From Seriola aureovittata (lineage: Eukaryota; Chordata; Actinopteri; Carangiformes; Carangidae), in contig NC_079381.1 in NCBI RefSeq assembly GCF_021018895.1, positions 7,528,001 through 7,592,000 of the forward strand: a DNA stretch of 64,000 bases. Reading direction: 5' to 3'. The notes under the pieces are model-generated. The model saw only the letters and a list, made by a program, of their open reading frames with translations. It ran no database searches and was not told where the DNA came from. Of the stretch, positions 24,270 to 35,036 are shown one piece after another. The translations under genes were made by a program, and so were the position numbers. The stretch's first letter is position 1, and every line of letters starts with the position of its first letter.

Positions 24270-24545
24270 GGTAAATGGTAAATGGTAAATAAATATTTTT
24301 GGTAATATAAGAAATTACCTTTTCTGTTTCTTCTGAACAGTTCTAGAGCGAGTTGTCCACTAACCAGAGGTTCAGTGGTTCGATCCCCGGCTCCTCCATG
24401 TCCTTGGGCATGATACTGAACCCCAAATTGCCCCTGATGGCTGTTCCATCAGTGTGTGAGAGTGTGTATGGGTGTGATGTATACATGTATGAGCGAACAG
24501 GCGAATGTTGCAAGCAGGCTATTTAAAAGCGCTTTGAAATCACCT
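24270..24545 (+). repeat. Fish interspersed repeat with tRNA-like B box
   Basis: It starts with the tandem GGTAAATGGTAAATGGTAAA. It holds GGTTCGATCCCCGGCTCC (24377-24394), which fits an RNA polymerase III B box, then GGGCATGATACTGAACCCCA, AATTGCCCCTGATGG, GTGTGTGAGAGTGTGTATGG and the near-terminal AAAGCGCTTTGAAATCACC. This is the wording of an element abundant in fish genomes. It does not fold into a full tRNA cloverleaf by eye. Confidence 0.75.
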
Positions 24546-26267
24546 TTGACCTGTGCGCACACACATTTCCTGCACAATGATGAACACAGTTTGTGCCCTC
24601 TCACCTCCAAATAAAGTTGTTCGCATAATGTAACTGAATTATGGGCTTGTTTACAACCAGTTTGATCATGACTATGTTGTAGTAAGTTCTACCACACTCC
24701 CATATCTCAGCAATTACTTTGCTGAATACACTGCTATCATGTAGTAATGATGGCCCAAACAACACAAATAACAAACCAGTGGTGATAAAAAAACAAATTT
24801 TCCTTCAAGTACCAACTGTTTAAAAAAAAAAAGTGGTGGCATTAAGTCTCAGCAATCACCCAAATCAAATTCACCCTTCATATTCCACCTGGGGGTAATA
24901 CAAGCAGAGGAGGAAGGGATGAAAACCCCCTCAGGCTTGACGTTCACTTGACTCCTGCAGGAGCAGCTGCCTCCACTGCTCTGCTCTCTTTCCAGGACCT
25001 TTCTGAATGATTTAAATGCCCCGAGATAAAAAAAAAAAAAAAAAGATCTGGACGAAGGGAAAGAAAATAGGGCCACGGGGCCAGAGGCAGACCTGACATC
25101 TATGGCTGTAGAAATGTTATTCTGTCAAGCTGCACTGCGACAGAGTAGTCTCAAGATGGTGAGGTAAATCAGACATTCACTCGGTTGTATGTCTTATGTT
25201 ACCTGACAGGATCAAGGCTTTTCGTTCCAAAGTAAAACACGAGTTTCTTGGAGGGGTAAGTGAATCATTCATTTTGTTTCCCCATTTTCTCTAATACTTG
25301 ATATCTTCTTTTTTTTTTTTTTTTTCACAAGGAGTCTACATTTAAGATTCAAAATGCATCCAGGCTGTTGACTCAAATCAGCGTGACAGGCTCTCACATG
25401 ATGAAGCTCTCAGGAGAATCTCAGTTTAATTAAATATTGATAATTTCAGAGGGAGGTGGCACCAAATAGCTCTTCAAGTCTTTGGGATTTTCTTCTGTTC
25501 CTCTGAGTAACGCTTTTGTACGTCCACACCTCACAATTGAACACTACCAGACCATGTCGGGCAAAACACACTAACTTCAATTCACAGCAGCAACATAAAC
25601 AACGGCCGACAACACGGCGGACTGGCGTTTTATGAAATTCTCAATTCCACCTTAAGTCGTTTTGTGAATGTTTCGCATTACAGACAAGAAAAAAAAAAGA
25701 ATCATGGTTAGTGGATCTATTTTCGTCTGGAGACAAGAGCTGAGTGCATTTATCTTTACCCTGAACAAGAATCCATTTTCTCCCATACGCTGCAGTGTAT
25801 TAGAGACCAACAGGGACAACTTAAGGTCTATATTAGTATTCAGTCCTCTGCTGCCCCAGTGTCACTATGAGGAAGTTATTTAGATCTGCAAGAGCTCATG
25901 TAACTGCCATTTATCAGTCTAAGGAAAAAAAAAAACTACACCACTGCTAGGAAATAGAATATCAGTGTCAACGCTTAGCTACGGCTGCTGAAATAGATTA
26001 TGCTTTTAATCAGAACTGGTCATAGAAGCAGGTCTGTTCAGATGCTACTGAGAAAAACCTGAGAGGATATTACTTGAAGGTCAGTGTGAGAGGGCTGCGT
26101 TCAACTACTGCAAATGTTCTCTGAGGACAGATTCATTCAGTGTGTGATCAAAATAATACAGAAACATTTCAAATGAACATAATCCACTGGTCTATTCAAC
26201 TACTTGAAGGTGTTTTTACGGGGCAGAGAATTTCTAATCATCTGTATCAACGCAACACTTAACCTCA

Positions 26268-26530
26268 GTGGCTCCCAGCCCTTTGACTTGTGACCCCTTA
26301 AAACCAAGCAATTTTGCAGACATCCATCACAGGTTATAGCCCTAGTCTGGACGTGTGTTGTTAGCAGTTCAACCAAAGAGTGATTTTTACTTCTAAGATT
26401 TTTTCCTTCCATCAGCTTGGTGAGGTAACGATTCACAAAAAACAATCAAAATTGGAGAAGTCAACAAAAAAGGGAAAAAAAAATTTTTACTATCCCTTTT
26501 ACCATCTTGTGACCCCTTATATTTATCTTT
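26268..26530 (+). repeat. Probable fish interspersed repeat
   Basis: It begins GTGGCTCCCAGCCCTTTGAC, then TTGTGACCCCTTAAAACCAA, and closes near CTTGTGACCCCTTATATTTA. The phrase resembles a dispersed element with GTGGTTCCCAACC...TTGTGACCCCTTA (memory). Its class is not assigned. Confidence 0.5.
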
Positions 26531-28064
26531 TTTTAAAGGTTCTTATCCTCAGGTTTGGAACAACACACCCAAACAAAAGCAGCTTCACGTCTGTTGTGTT
26601 GGATTCTTTTTTTCCCTACGCATAAACAAATCAGAGCAAATTTTCAAGCCACACTATTCCAGCATACTGTTATGTATTCTTGCATTTTAGATCATAATAT
26701 CACGACAGTGATGCTAAACAGTATCTGGCTTTGCTCTCATGTTATGTTGGTGTGGTGTTCCTCCAACTGTATGATTCTCTTTCCAAAGCTGTTGGATGTC
26801 ACTGGTATGTGCTGATTAGAATCCCAACCAGCCCTTCTTTTCATTCCTTGTTTCAGTGGAGAGGGAGGGAGGGGTGGGATTTTTTGAATGGAAGCACCAC
26901 AAAGCATGCCTTTTCATGAGAACGAAACCCCCTTTAGCCAAAGATCTCACCCACCGACCAGGGAAGCAAAGACCTGGAACTAATTACACTAACGAGTTCA
27001 CCCAGATCCCTGTAATAGCGAGTGAGTGGAATCATTAACAACCATTTAAAACACGCAGATGGACGTGCACTCGGACACACAGGGCTAAATAAATCAGATC
27101 AGAGAGATTGAGGATCTCTTGCTGCCCCTGGCCTGCACTGATCAGATCCATCATTGCCTCTAGAAGAAATATATTGCTATGTGCATGAAACAGCAACTCT
27201 CCCTCTGGCATTTCATCACCTCATCTCCTGTCTGTGTGTTTGTACCTGAGCACAGGAACAACACTCAACCACAAAAAGCATCATATGCTCAGGGCTCAAC
27301 AAATGCGTATGGAAGGCTTTGAAATTCAACTTCTGAACAGAACAAAAAAAGGAAAAAAAAAAAAGTACCAGAATGGAGGAGGAATGTAAATCTCAGTGCA
27401 TCATTAGGCTGGAGACATCACGTTGGCATTCAGGCGCTGCCAGCCGGAGAGCCTGTGCCAGCCAAACGCTCTGAGAGAGTCTGACAATAAGCACATAGCA
27501 GGCGGCAGCGAAGCAGCTCAGGCTGCAGGGATCTGCCACAGATCGAGGAGCAGGACTCGGTCCAAGGTCAACACAGAAACCGGGTTTTTTTATGCGCCTA
27601 TATGGCCTATAGAAGATAACAATAACAGGGTTGTAAACAAAGACTGATGGAGAGCCTAATGGACAGCAGCACTCCCCTGTGGGACAGAGCTGAGGAAAAG
27701 TGGACAGCTGGAGACAGAGTAAACAACAGTGTGTCTGCTGCAGACAGGAGCATCAATCCAGAAATGATCCAGCCATGCATTTAGTTGCAGGATCTCTCAC
27801 TGTGACAACTTAAAAGGTCATAGAAAACAAGCAGCAGCAGCAGCAGCCTATTGCTTTAACAGCTATCCTCCCAATGACGTACATGCAGCTAAGTATAGTC
27901 CGAGAACTCCCCACAATTTTGGTCTCTTCACTCCAGATTTCTGCAGATTCTTTTTTTTTTTTCCGCACAGCTCACTGCTATGAAATGAGAGGGATACAAA
28001 AGCTGGCACACACAATTCGCAGCAGTGGGAACTCCTGTAGCAACCACAGCGCGCATCCACACCC

Positions 28065-28098
28065 GTGTGTGTGTGTGTGTGTGTGCGCGTGTGTGTGT
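28065..28098. repeat. GT/GC microsatellite
   Basis: A GT run with a central GCGCGT interruption, in the first intron about 200 bp below the proposed exon 1 donor. Confidence 0.95.
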
Positions 28099-28257
28099 CT
28101 GCTGACCTAAATGTGCTTCTCACACAAGCATCTGTAACGAGGCTTCCCAGCAGAATCCAGCCGTCACTGCCCCATGTTTGCAACAGTAACCAAAACCTGA
28201 ATCTACAGCAGCACATAGTTTGTTATGTAACATTTTACAGAGGAAAGCCAATCAGCC

Positions 28258-28295
28258 CATATGTGTATGTATATGTATATGTATATGTATGTATG
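28258..28295. repeat. TATG/TATATG microsatellite
   Basis: An imperfect run of GTATAT and GTAT units, ending six bases inside the intron from the proposed exon 1 donor at 28302. Length change here could affect that donor's context. Confidence 0.9.
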
Positions 28296-28302
28296 GACTC
28301 AC

Positions 28303-28710
28303 CTTAAAGGGTAAAGGCTGGTGTTCACCGCGACTTATTGGGGACTTTATCCTTTCTGTCTCAAGCCCGGTCGTCCAGCATGGCAGGACTTTGCTGGAAA
28401 TGAAGAGTGTGCGCCCTTTACTCGCCCCGCAGAGAGATGAATGGCACAGCAGTTTATTATTCCTTCCCCCTCACAGTACCACGGAGCAAATGTTCAGTCG
28501 GGAGCAGCTTCTCTCTCTCCAGCAGGACTGGACACTTCTCCAAGAGCCGCGGACAGCTCCGGTGCTGAAATCTGAAATTTTTTCTTTTCTTTTTTTTTTT
28601 TTTTTTTCCTTTCCACCCTCCTTCCTCCGTGAGCTACTCCCTCGGCATCGGAGGAGACGTGCAGTAAGCTGAGGCAGGAGAGGAGACCTTGGTGCGGACG
28701 AGCAGACAGC
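28303..28710 (-). other. phf24: Probable non-coding first exon of phf24 (5' UTR)
   Basis: A further 5' exon is required because the start-codon exon holds only two UTR bases. The best candidate ends at 28303 with a consensus donor AAG|GTGAGT at 28302. The stretch above it (about 28320-28720) is the most CpG-rich part of the upstream region, with CGCCCCGC, GCCGCGG and GGTGCGGACG among the sites. Its upstream limit is a guess from a TATA-like sequence at 28733-28740. The implied first intron is 11.1 kb. A long T run at 28576-28607 lies inside it. There is no transcript evidence, and alternative first exons are possible. Confidence 0.5.
28551..28570. promoter_or_regulatory. Paired REST/NRSF-like half-sites
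   Basis: The plus strand reads GGACAGCTCC directly followed by GGTGCTGAAA. The first is the right half of the RE1 silencer motif (GGACAGCGCC) with one change. The second is the exact reverse complement of the left half (TTCAGCACC). The halves are therefore present but in inverted arrangement, unlike the classic head-to-tail RE1. It lies within the probable first exon of a neuronal gene, which suits REST control, but binding to this arrangement is not established here. Confidence 0.35.
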
Positions 28711-28890
28711 CAGCCACTGAAGTTCAATCACGGATTTATGACCGTCATATTTGCTGCCCCCTCCCCTCTCCCAAGATCCCCGGGAGTTAGTGTGTGCGTC
28801 AGGTTAATAACTTGTGCGCTCCTTTTAGTCTTGAACCAAGCGTCTTGATTGGCCAGGACCCTACAGTTCATCCAAACAATGACGTTAGGA
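28711..28890 (-). promoter_or_regulatory. Candidate phf24 core promoter
   Basis: Read on the minus strand, a TATA-like CATAAATC sits at 28740-28733, overlapping the dyad ATGACCGTCAT (28738-28748). A CCAAT box lies at 28852-28848 and a CRE-like TAACGTCA at 28887-28880. A second CCAAT (plus orientation) is near 28908. The order and spacing suit a vertebrate promoter placing the start near 28,705. Individual motifs of this length occur by chance, so only the combination with the downstream CpG-rich stretch and strong donor gives it weight. Confidence 0.4.
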
Positions 28891-29030
28891 GAGATGCTCT
28901 CTTCATCAGCCAATTATTACACGGAGAAATTTAAAACGTAATATAGAGGGGGTTCAGTTGGAGAATGGGTGCGCAGCTTGAAGGTTTGAATCCCATTTGA
29001 ATCCCATTTTGGCATTAAGAGGCGGGATAG

Positions 29031-29069
29031 GAGAGGAGAGGAGAGCAGAGGAGGGGAGAGGAGAGGAGA
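29031..29069 (+). repeat. Purine-rich GGAGA tract
   Basis: An almost pure purine strand of GGAGAGGAGA-type units (GGAGAGGAGAGGAGAGCAGA and onward), about 300 bp upstream of the proposed phf24 start. Such tracts can form triple-stranded DNA. Confidence 0.85.
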
Positions 29070-32000
29070 CGGTATGTTTTCAGGGCAAGCCTGGAGTCAG
29101 AATTTTGATTCAGCAGATGTGTGACATGAAGGCATCATATGCATGTAGAGCTGCGTCTGCACACTGCAGATTAAATATGGGCCACTGATGTAATGCAGAC
29201 CAGGATAAATCTATCATAAAAGCCAGATATAACTGATCCCAACTTTTTTTTTTATTATTTGCTGAATGATCCACACCGCAATAAGCAACTCATCATATAT
29301 GAGTTTAGAAAACAGCTTATTGTTGTCAAATGTTTTCCACAACTTTTATTTGGAAATTACATCAACCTCCAAACAACTTCCTGTTAAGCCCAGAAGAACC
29401 TCCTCATCAGTGAGGCATCCTCCTATTATGTGATTCAAAATGACCAGTGAAATAAGGCTACATTTAGTTCAGGCAGAGCAATCAATGACTATTTATGCTA
29501 ACTGTGGCTATTTTATCCTTAATGGACCGTATTTATCTTTGAATGTGAAAGCACTTCCACTCACCAAGATGACAGCAGATAGGATGCATTAAACATCTAA
29601 ATTATTCTTGATTTGACAATCACTATTATTATAACCTTTTTTTTTTCAAATGGCCAGATCAGAATTAGTCTTTTTACAGACATATTTTTTGACATTTGTT
29701 AACATTATCACTTTATAGTGAGTTAAACATGCCCAACACTCATATACTATATGCGGGTTGTAATTAAAGATTATTTTCATTATAGATTATGATTATGATT
29801 TTTTTTCATTATTCAATTCATTTTTTTGTCAAAAAAGTTTGAAAATAGGGGGGGGGGGGTGCCCATCACAATTTCCCAGAGCCCAAAGTGACATCTTCAA
29901 CTTGCTTGTTATGTCGAACCAACAGTTCAAAACTCACAGACATGCAATTTACGATATAAAGCAGACAAAAACGGCAAAACCTGTCATTCAAAGAGGCAAA
30001 TGTTTGATACTTAATTGTTCAAGCCATTTATGAAGAAAAAATACCAAAGTATGTATGGATTGCACATACACTGTACACACTGGATTTGCAAGAAAACTGA
30101 AAAAAAACTATAATGCAACGGTAGGAAAAAACAAACAGAAAAAAACCTCAGAAATTTATCAAAAAAGGAGCCCACCCAGAGAATTCGGATGAACATCCAA
30201 GAAGTCTTCTCAGGCTACGGGGCTGTAACCTCATGTGGTTCCTTCCAGTGTCGGTCTCACATGACACTGATTTACATATAGTGACAGTTTGTACAGAAAA
30301 AATAATAATCCCTTACATGAAGAAGAGTAGAACCTGAAATCCATCTATGTCAGCATGTTTTAATACAGTCATGTTTAAATAATGGAAAATCCATCCACAC
30401 AGTATATTACAGGAAAAATAAATTGCTGCTTGCACATAAAAATCCAAGCACAATTATATACAGTTCCTAGATAAAACACATGTATATGAAAAGGCAGCTT
30501 CTCCAGAGCCTGGCCACAGCAGGGTGTATGGTTAATGTATGAACAACTCTATGCACCATGTGCCACTTGTTCCACGGCCTGCCGGTTCAAATGGAGGCCC
30601 ATGCATTATTGATGAGGACGTAAGTGCACACTGACCCGTGGGTCTTGAGGTGCTTGGCCTCTTTTCTCAGCAGGAGGGCAGAGGAAGAAATGGTCATCTG
30701 GAGTAAGTCACAGAGGGAGACCTGACACCACCACCTCACGGTCACCTCAGCGCTTTACAAAGCATATAGGATATGGATTTTTTTTCTTCTCTCATGTTGG
30801 TTACATTGTGTTAGGCTACTACAGACATTAACAGAAAAGATGTAACCTTGAGAAATGCATGAAATATAATGATGACTTTTCTTTTCATTTACAGTGTGAA
30901 TGTGTGTTCCTCTTTTCCTTTCACACAGGAAGCACAGTTTTTTCTCTTCGTTTATGTTAAAATCAAAAACCTTTGGCGTGAACTTCAGCTAAAGTCTTTA
31001 GAAAAAGAGAAAATGGTGGTACAGCTCACTATTTAAACTTTGCTTCGTTTTTTTAAAAGACAGAAACTGGCTCTAAGTGAAGGAAAAAGGGCAGAGGAAA
31101 AGCCAAGCTGGGAACATTTTTAAAAGAAGAATTAGGCTGGGAAAGCAAATAGCAGTGGCTTCAGTTCCCCTTTCTGAATAGCTGTAATGGTCTCAGTGGA
31201 GCAGTCTGTCACTATTAACAGTCCATTCACAGTCCGGTTGCATTCTTAATAGCATTCCCATGGATTTGGAGTTGGATTTTGGAGCGCTGCAATCAACGCC
31301 TTTTCAGCACTGAATTACTTTTCCTGTGGAATGAGAACAATGGACCTGATGGCACCTGATTGGCTCATTTTGAGTGACCGGTAATTGTACCTTTCTCTTT
31401 ATTTTCTGCCACTTGCTCCGTTTCTGTGGCAAAAGCGCCAATTATAGAAATGACCTCTGATTCAGTGGTCTTCAATAGTCACGTTATTAATCTCCCATCA
31501 CATCAATAGGTCAAACATGGTGGAAGCACTGCAGGGAATATTTTGGCAATATGGAATATGCAATAGGCAAAACATGGATGTAGCTTCTGTAAAGTTCCTG
31601 AAAGCAATTCTGCATAACTATAAGTTCATTTATATGAATCAGAAACAATAGAAAATAAGAAATGAATGCAGAAAAAAGCCTTCACACTTATGTTTAAATT
31701 CAAATTATCACATATAAATCTACTGTAAACATCAGCCCATCTCATGATTCACTCACCATTCTCAGGTTTCTCTCTTTCTCTATATGTTTAGCTTCTAATC
31801 CAATATACGTAGGTTTGTATGCACTAGTCTTTTATTTTATTCCAAGCACTTCTGTTTCCTTCTGTCTTCTCATGGATTATTCATGAATTATTGTCAGTTT
31901 GTGCATACACCATGTACACATCCTGCTGTATTTTCTTCACAGAATTACCAGTGTCTCGCTGTATTCACAAAGTCGTCTTTGTCTTTCAGACTCATGGAAA

Positions 32001-34739
32001 ACCTTCATGGTTTTCTACACAATGTGTGGCTTAGTTGGTTCTCACACATTCTCTTGGATCATGAGCCTTGGCATGAAAGGGTTTGAATATCTTACCGGAC
32101 ACTGCAGGAACAAACATCATTTTATTCCTTTTGGTCAGACGCCTGAAGAGAATATGGAAAGTACTCCAAGTGCTTTTCATGTGATTCTCGACACGTTCTT
32201 CTCGCTGATGAAAAAAAACAGGAGGATTGCGGTGATCTTGTCCAAGCACTGCTTTGGTTTGCATTAATTTCCTGAGATCATCAATCATATTCAATGTGTG
32301 TATTAGTTTTGCAAGTTATAGCATAAGACAGCTATATGGGAAGTATACAAAACAGGGACAGCAGTAGATTGTAAAAATGTTCTGTACTGTACACACTGTT
32401 TTATTGGATATGAACATATATGCATGAAACATAAAATTTGAAAAATAAAGCAGAAATCTATCTCGTTTGTCTAAGTATCTAAAGTAAGCACCCAGAGTAT
32501 TATAAATATGAAATAACACTTACATTTTTTCTTACCTTACCCATGATACAAGAACAATGCTGTTTCTTTATTTCCATGTCTTCCTAAACCAGCTTCAGCC
32601 TCAGTCTCTCAGCCCAATATAATGTATGCAGCCATCAAGTGTTAATTAACTACGGACAGGGTTCTCGTTACAAATAGTAATGTTAAACATTTAGCCGTTG
32701 AAGGCTTTTACAAAGTTGTCATTTGAGCCAATAAAATCATTGGTTGCAATCTAGAAGTGTGACTTGCCGCCATTATCATTGTAAACTGCATGTGCCATAA
32801 GAGAAACAGAGAGCTTGACAAGTGTAGCAAAATTAACTGAGGGGGCAAAGAGTCATTTCATACAGTCAGTTCATACATCATTACAGGTTTCTCCTCTCTC
32901 CTCTTCTCTTTTATAGTTCCAATCATCATACAGTACATTGTTAGAAAATGATGTGTATTCATCACGTTCAAAGAGTTCTTATCGCTTTCATTTCTGGACT
33001 GAGTCTTTTGTTTTTCAGCTCACATCGCTGAAAGCAACAAACACAGAAAGTCAAAGGTGCAGAGGTCAAACGCTCTTATTACCCAGAGGGAGTGGGAACA
33101 GCTGCGACGGCAAAATTAAGGTGAAGTTGCTTTCCTCGTGGGAATGATAAGGAAACTTTTAAGTGACATTATCGAAACATTTATTCAAAAGTATATAGAA
33201 ATCTCTTGACTGGAGGGGTTTAGGATCAGCCAGAGTGAAGGCTGAGGATGAAACTCAGCTTTGTTTGATGTTTAATCATTATCAGATTAACTGGAGGATG
33301 ACTCAGCCTTGCATCTGAACACAGTGTGGATTTGAAAAAGAAAGATGGAAGGATGTTTCAGACCTTCACTATAGATGGGAAACATAATCAAATTTCTTTA
33401 ATATTATTATTTAATAAAAAATTAAATAGTTATGATGCTACGGAATATTTCTTTTTCATTCAGAAATCTATGTTTTATACCTATTGTCATGTAACCTCCC
33501 TAAGCATGACTTTAAAGGGCTGTAGGCTGGAAAAACCTGTTGATGCCAATACCAGAGCTGTTGCCTGGCAACTGATCAGTCTCGCAGCTGATTTAAATTC
33601 ACTCAAATTCAGCCAATTTTCTGTTGCGAAGTTTAGAGTGTGAGTTTAGGATTTTTAGAAAAACTGCAAATCAGTCCAGCTTTGTGTCTCAGAAGAATAA
33701 CAGTGTTGCAGTCATGCCAAGCAGTGAAAGCCAAAGACATTTCAGTTTGTGTGGATTAAATCTCCCTTTATCATCTGATATATGTTCTTATACAGTAAAC
33801 TATTGCCAAATAACTTGTTCTTACACTGCTTACATGCTTACACTGAATTTATTTGGGGTGCTTAGCATCCATTTAAAACTATGGTGCTTAAGAATTTTAT
33901 ACAGCATCTGCAAACAGACATTATCTCATTTTCCAACTGTCAGGACTCCAAACATGCTAATTATCAGTCACTCAATTTTGGGTTTTTTTTATTTCTGTTT
34001 CTATGGTAATAGTCCACATGTAGAAGCCATTTTAGTGGAAGGGAAGAAAAACATTACGATCTGCTGATTCTGACCCTAAACTACCAATATGCAACTTTTT
34101 GTGCATTTTAATATTGAACAATATCAGACTCACCATCACCCAATGGTGGTAACTAGAAAGAAAAGAAAGCCTGTCCTTAAAGCTACAAATCAAGGATACA
34201 GGTTATCATGATATAACAGATTTCAGGATCATGGTTGCCCTAGGTTACTTGAAGTTATACTGTTTTCTAAAATTTTAACAGATTTCTTTAGGGCATTCAT
34301 ATTTGTGTACAAAGGATGTAATTAAAACCTTCCTTCTAGGATTTTGATTGGAGTCAAATTAGGTCAGGTCAAGACACCACATTTCGTACAATATATATTG
34401 TCACCCATGTGCTAAAGAAGCAGACAGTCTGATAGTCAAGAAAGTCTGTAATAAATTGAAGCAATGATGATGATGAACTAAATTTTGCTTAAAGGCCTTG
34501 TTCAAAATCCATTTGGTTTTGTTTCTTTATTGTATTGCGTTTTTTTCTCTCATTTTATATGTTAATATAGATTCCTGCACTGTGGCCTCTAGCCTCAAAC
34601 CAGCTACAATCAATATTGTTTTACATTAACACTAGCTCTTCATTACCTGTATTGAAAGCGGTTGCTCATAATAGACACACAGGCCTGCGTTTGCACTCCA
34701 CTCTACAGAGCTTTATAGTGTCTTTCAGGTCATTTTGAT

Positions 34740-35036
34740 TTTAGAAAGGCCGCTTTATTCGGTTTCTCTCTCGCCAGTGTCATTAGTGACTGTACGCTAT
34801 ATAAAGTGTATAAATCGACTGTTTGCAAACTATCCTGGGGGAAATGGTGAGCAGATAAAGTAGCGACTAGCGGGTGAGAGAAGTGGCGCATTTAGCAGCG
34901 AAAGAGACAAATATTTCCCTCAAGAGTTGATGGAGTGCTGCAGTCACAACATCTCTTCTAGACTGGTAAGTAAACAAGTGTTAATGCTAACGCTGGCTAT
35001 GTAGCAATAGCAAAATTTATAAATAGCACCTTTAAA
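34740..35036 (-). repeat. Inverted-repeat element family, divergent copy
   Basis: Its right end (34978-35036) reads TTAATGCTAACGCTGGCTAT, GTAGCAATAGCAAAA, ATAAATAGCACCTTTAAA. That is the reverse complement of the left end of the 40416-40774 element. The body toward 34740 (AAGTAGCGACTAGCGGGTGA, ATATTTCCCTCAAGAGTTGA) differs, so this may be a sister family sharing a terminus. The left limit is uncertain. Confidence 0.6.

Larger units (their letters stand above)
17225..28302 (-). other. phf24 long first intron
   Basis: An 11.1 kb intron between the probable non-coding exon and the start-codon exon. It contains repeats near 17425-17560, 19268-19326, 20940-21290, 24270-24545 and 26268-26530, GT/TATG microsatellites at 28065-28295 and many A/T runs. 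Repeat-free islands at about 22735-22890 and 23940-24065 could be regulatory. No coding exon is supported. Confidence 0.6.

Noticed and set aside
24377..24394. Possible tRNA gene
   Set aside because: Only a B-box-like stretch is present, with no cloverleaf, no acceptor stem and no anticodon arm. It belongs to a dispersed repeat.
28220..28672. 150-codon plus-strand open frame across the proposed first exon
   Set aside because: Driven by microsatellite and T-run translation, antisense to phf24, with no homology.
33624..34067. 147-codon plus-strand open frame
   Set aside because: Composition is that of AT-rich spacer, with no domain and no conserved motif. It overlaps unrelated open frames.
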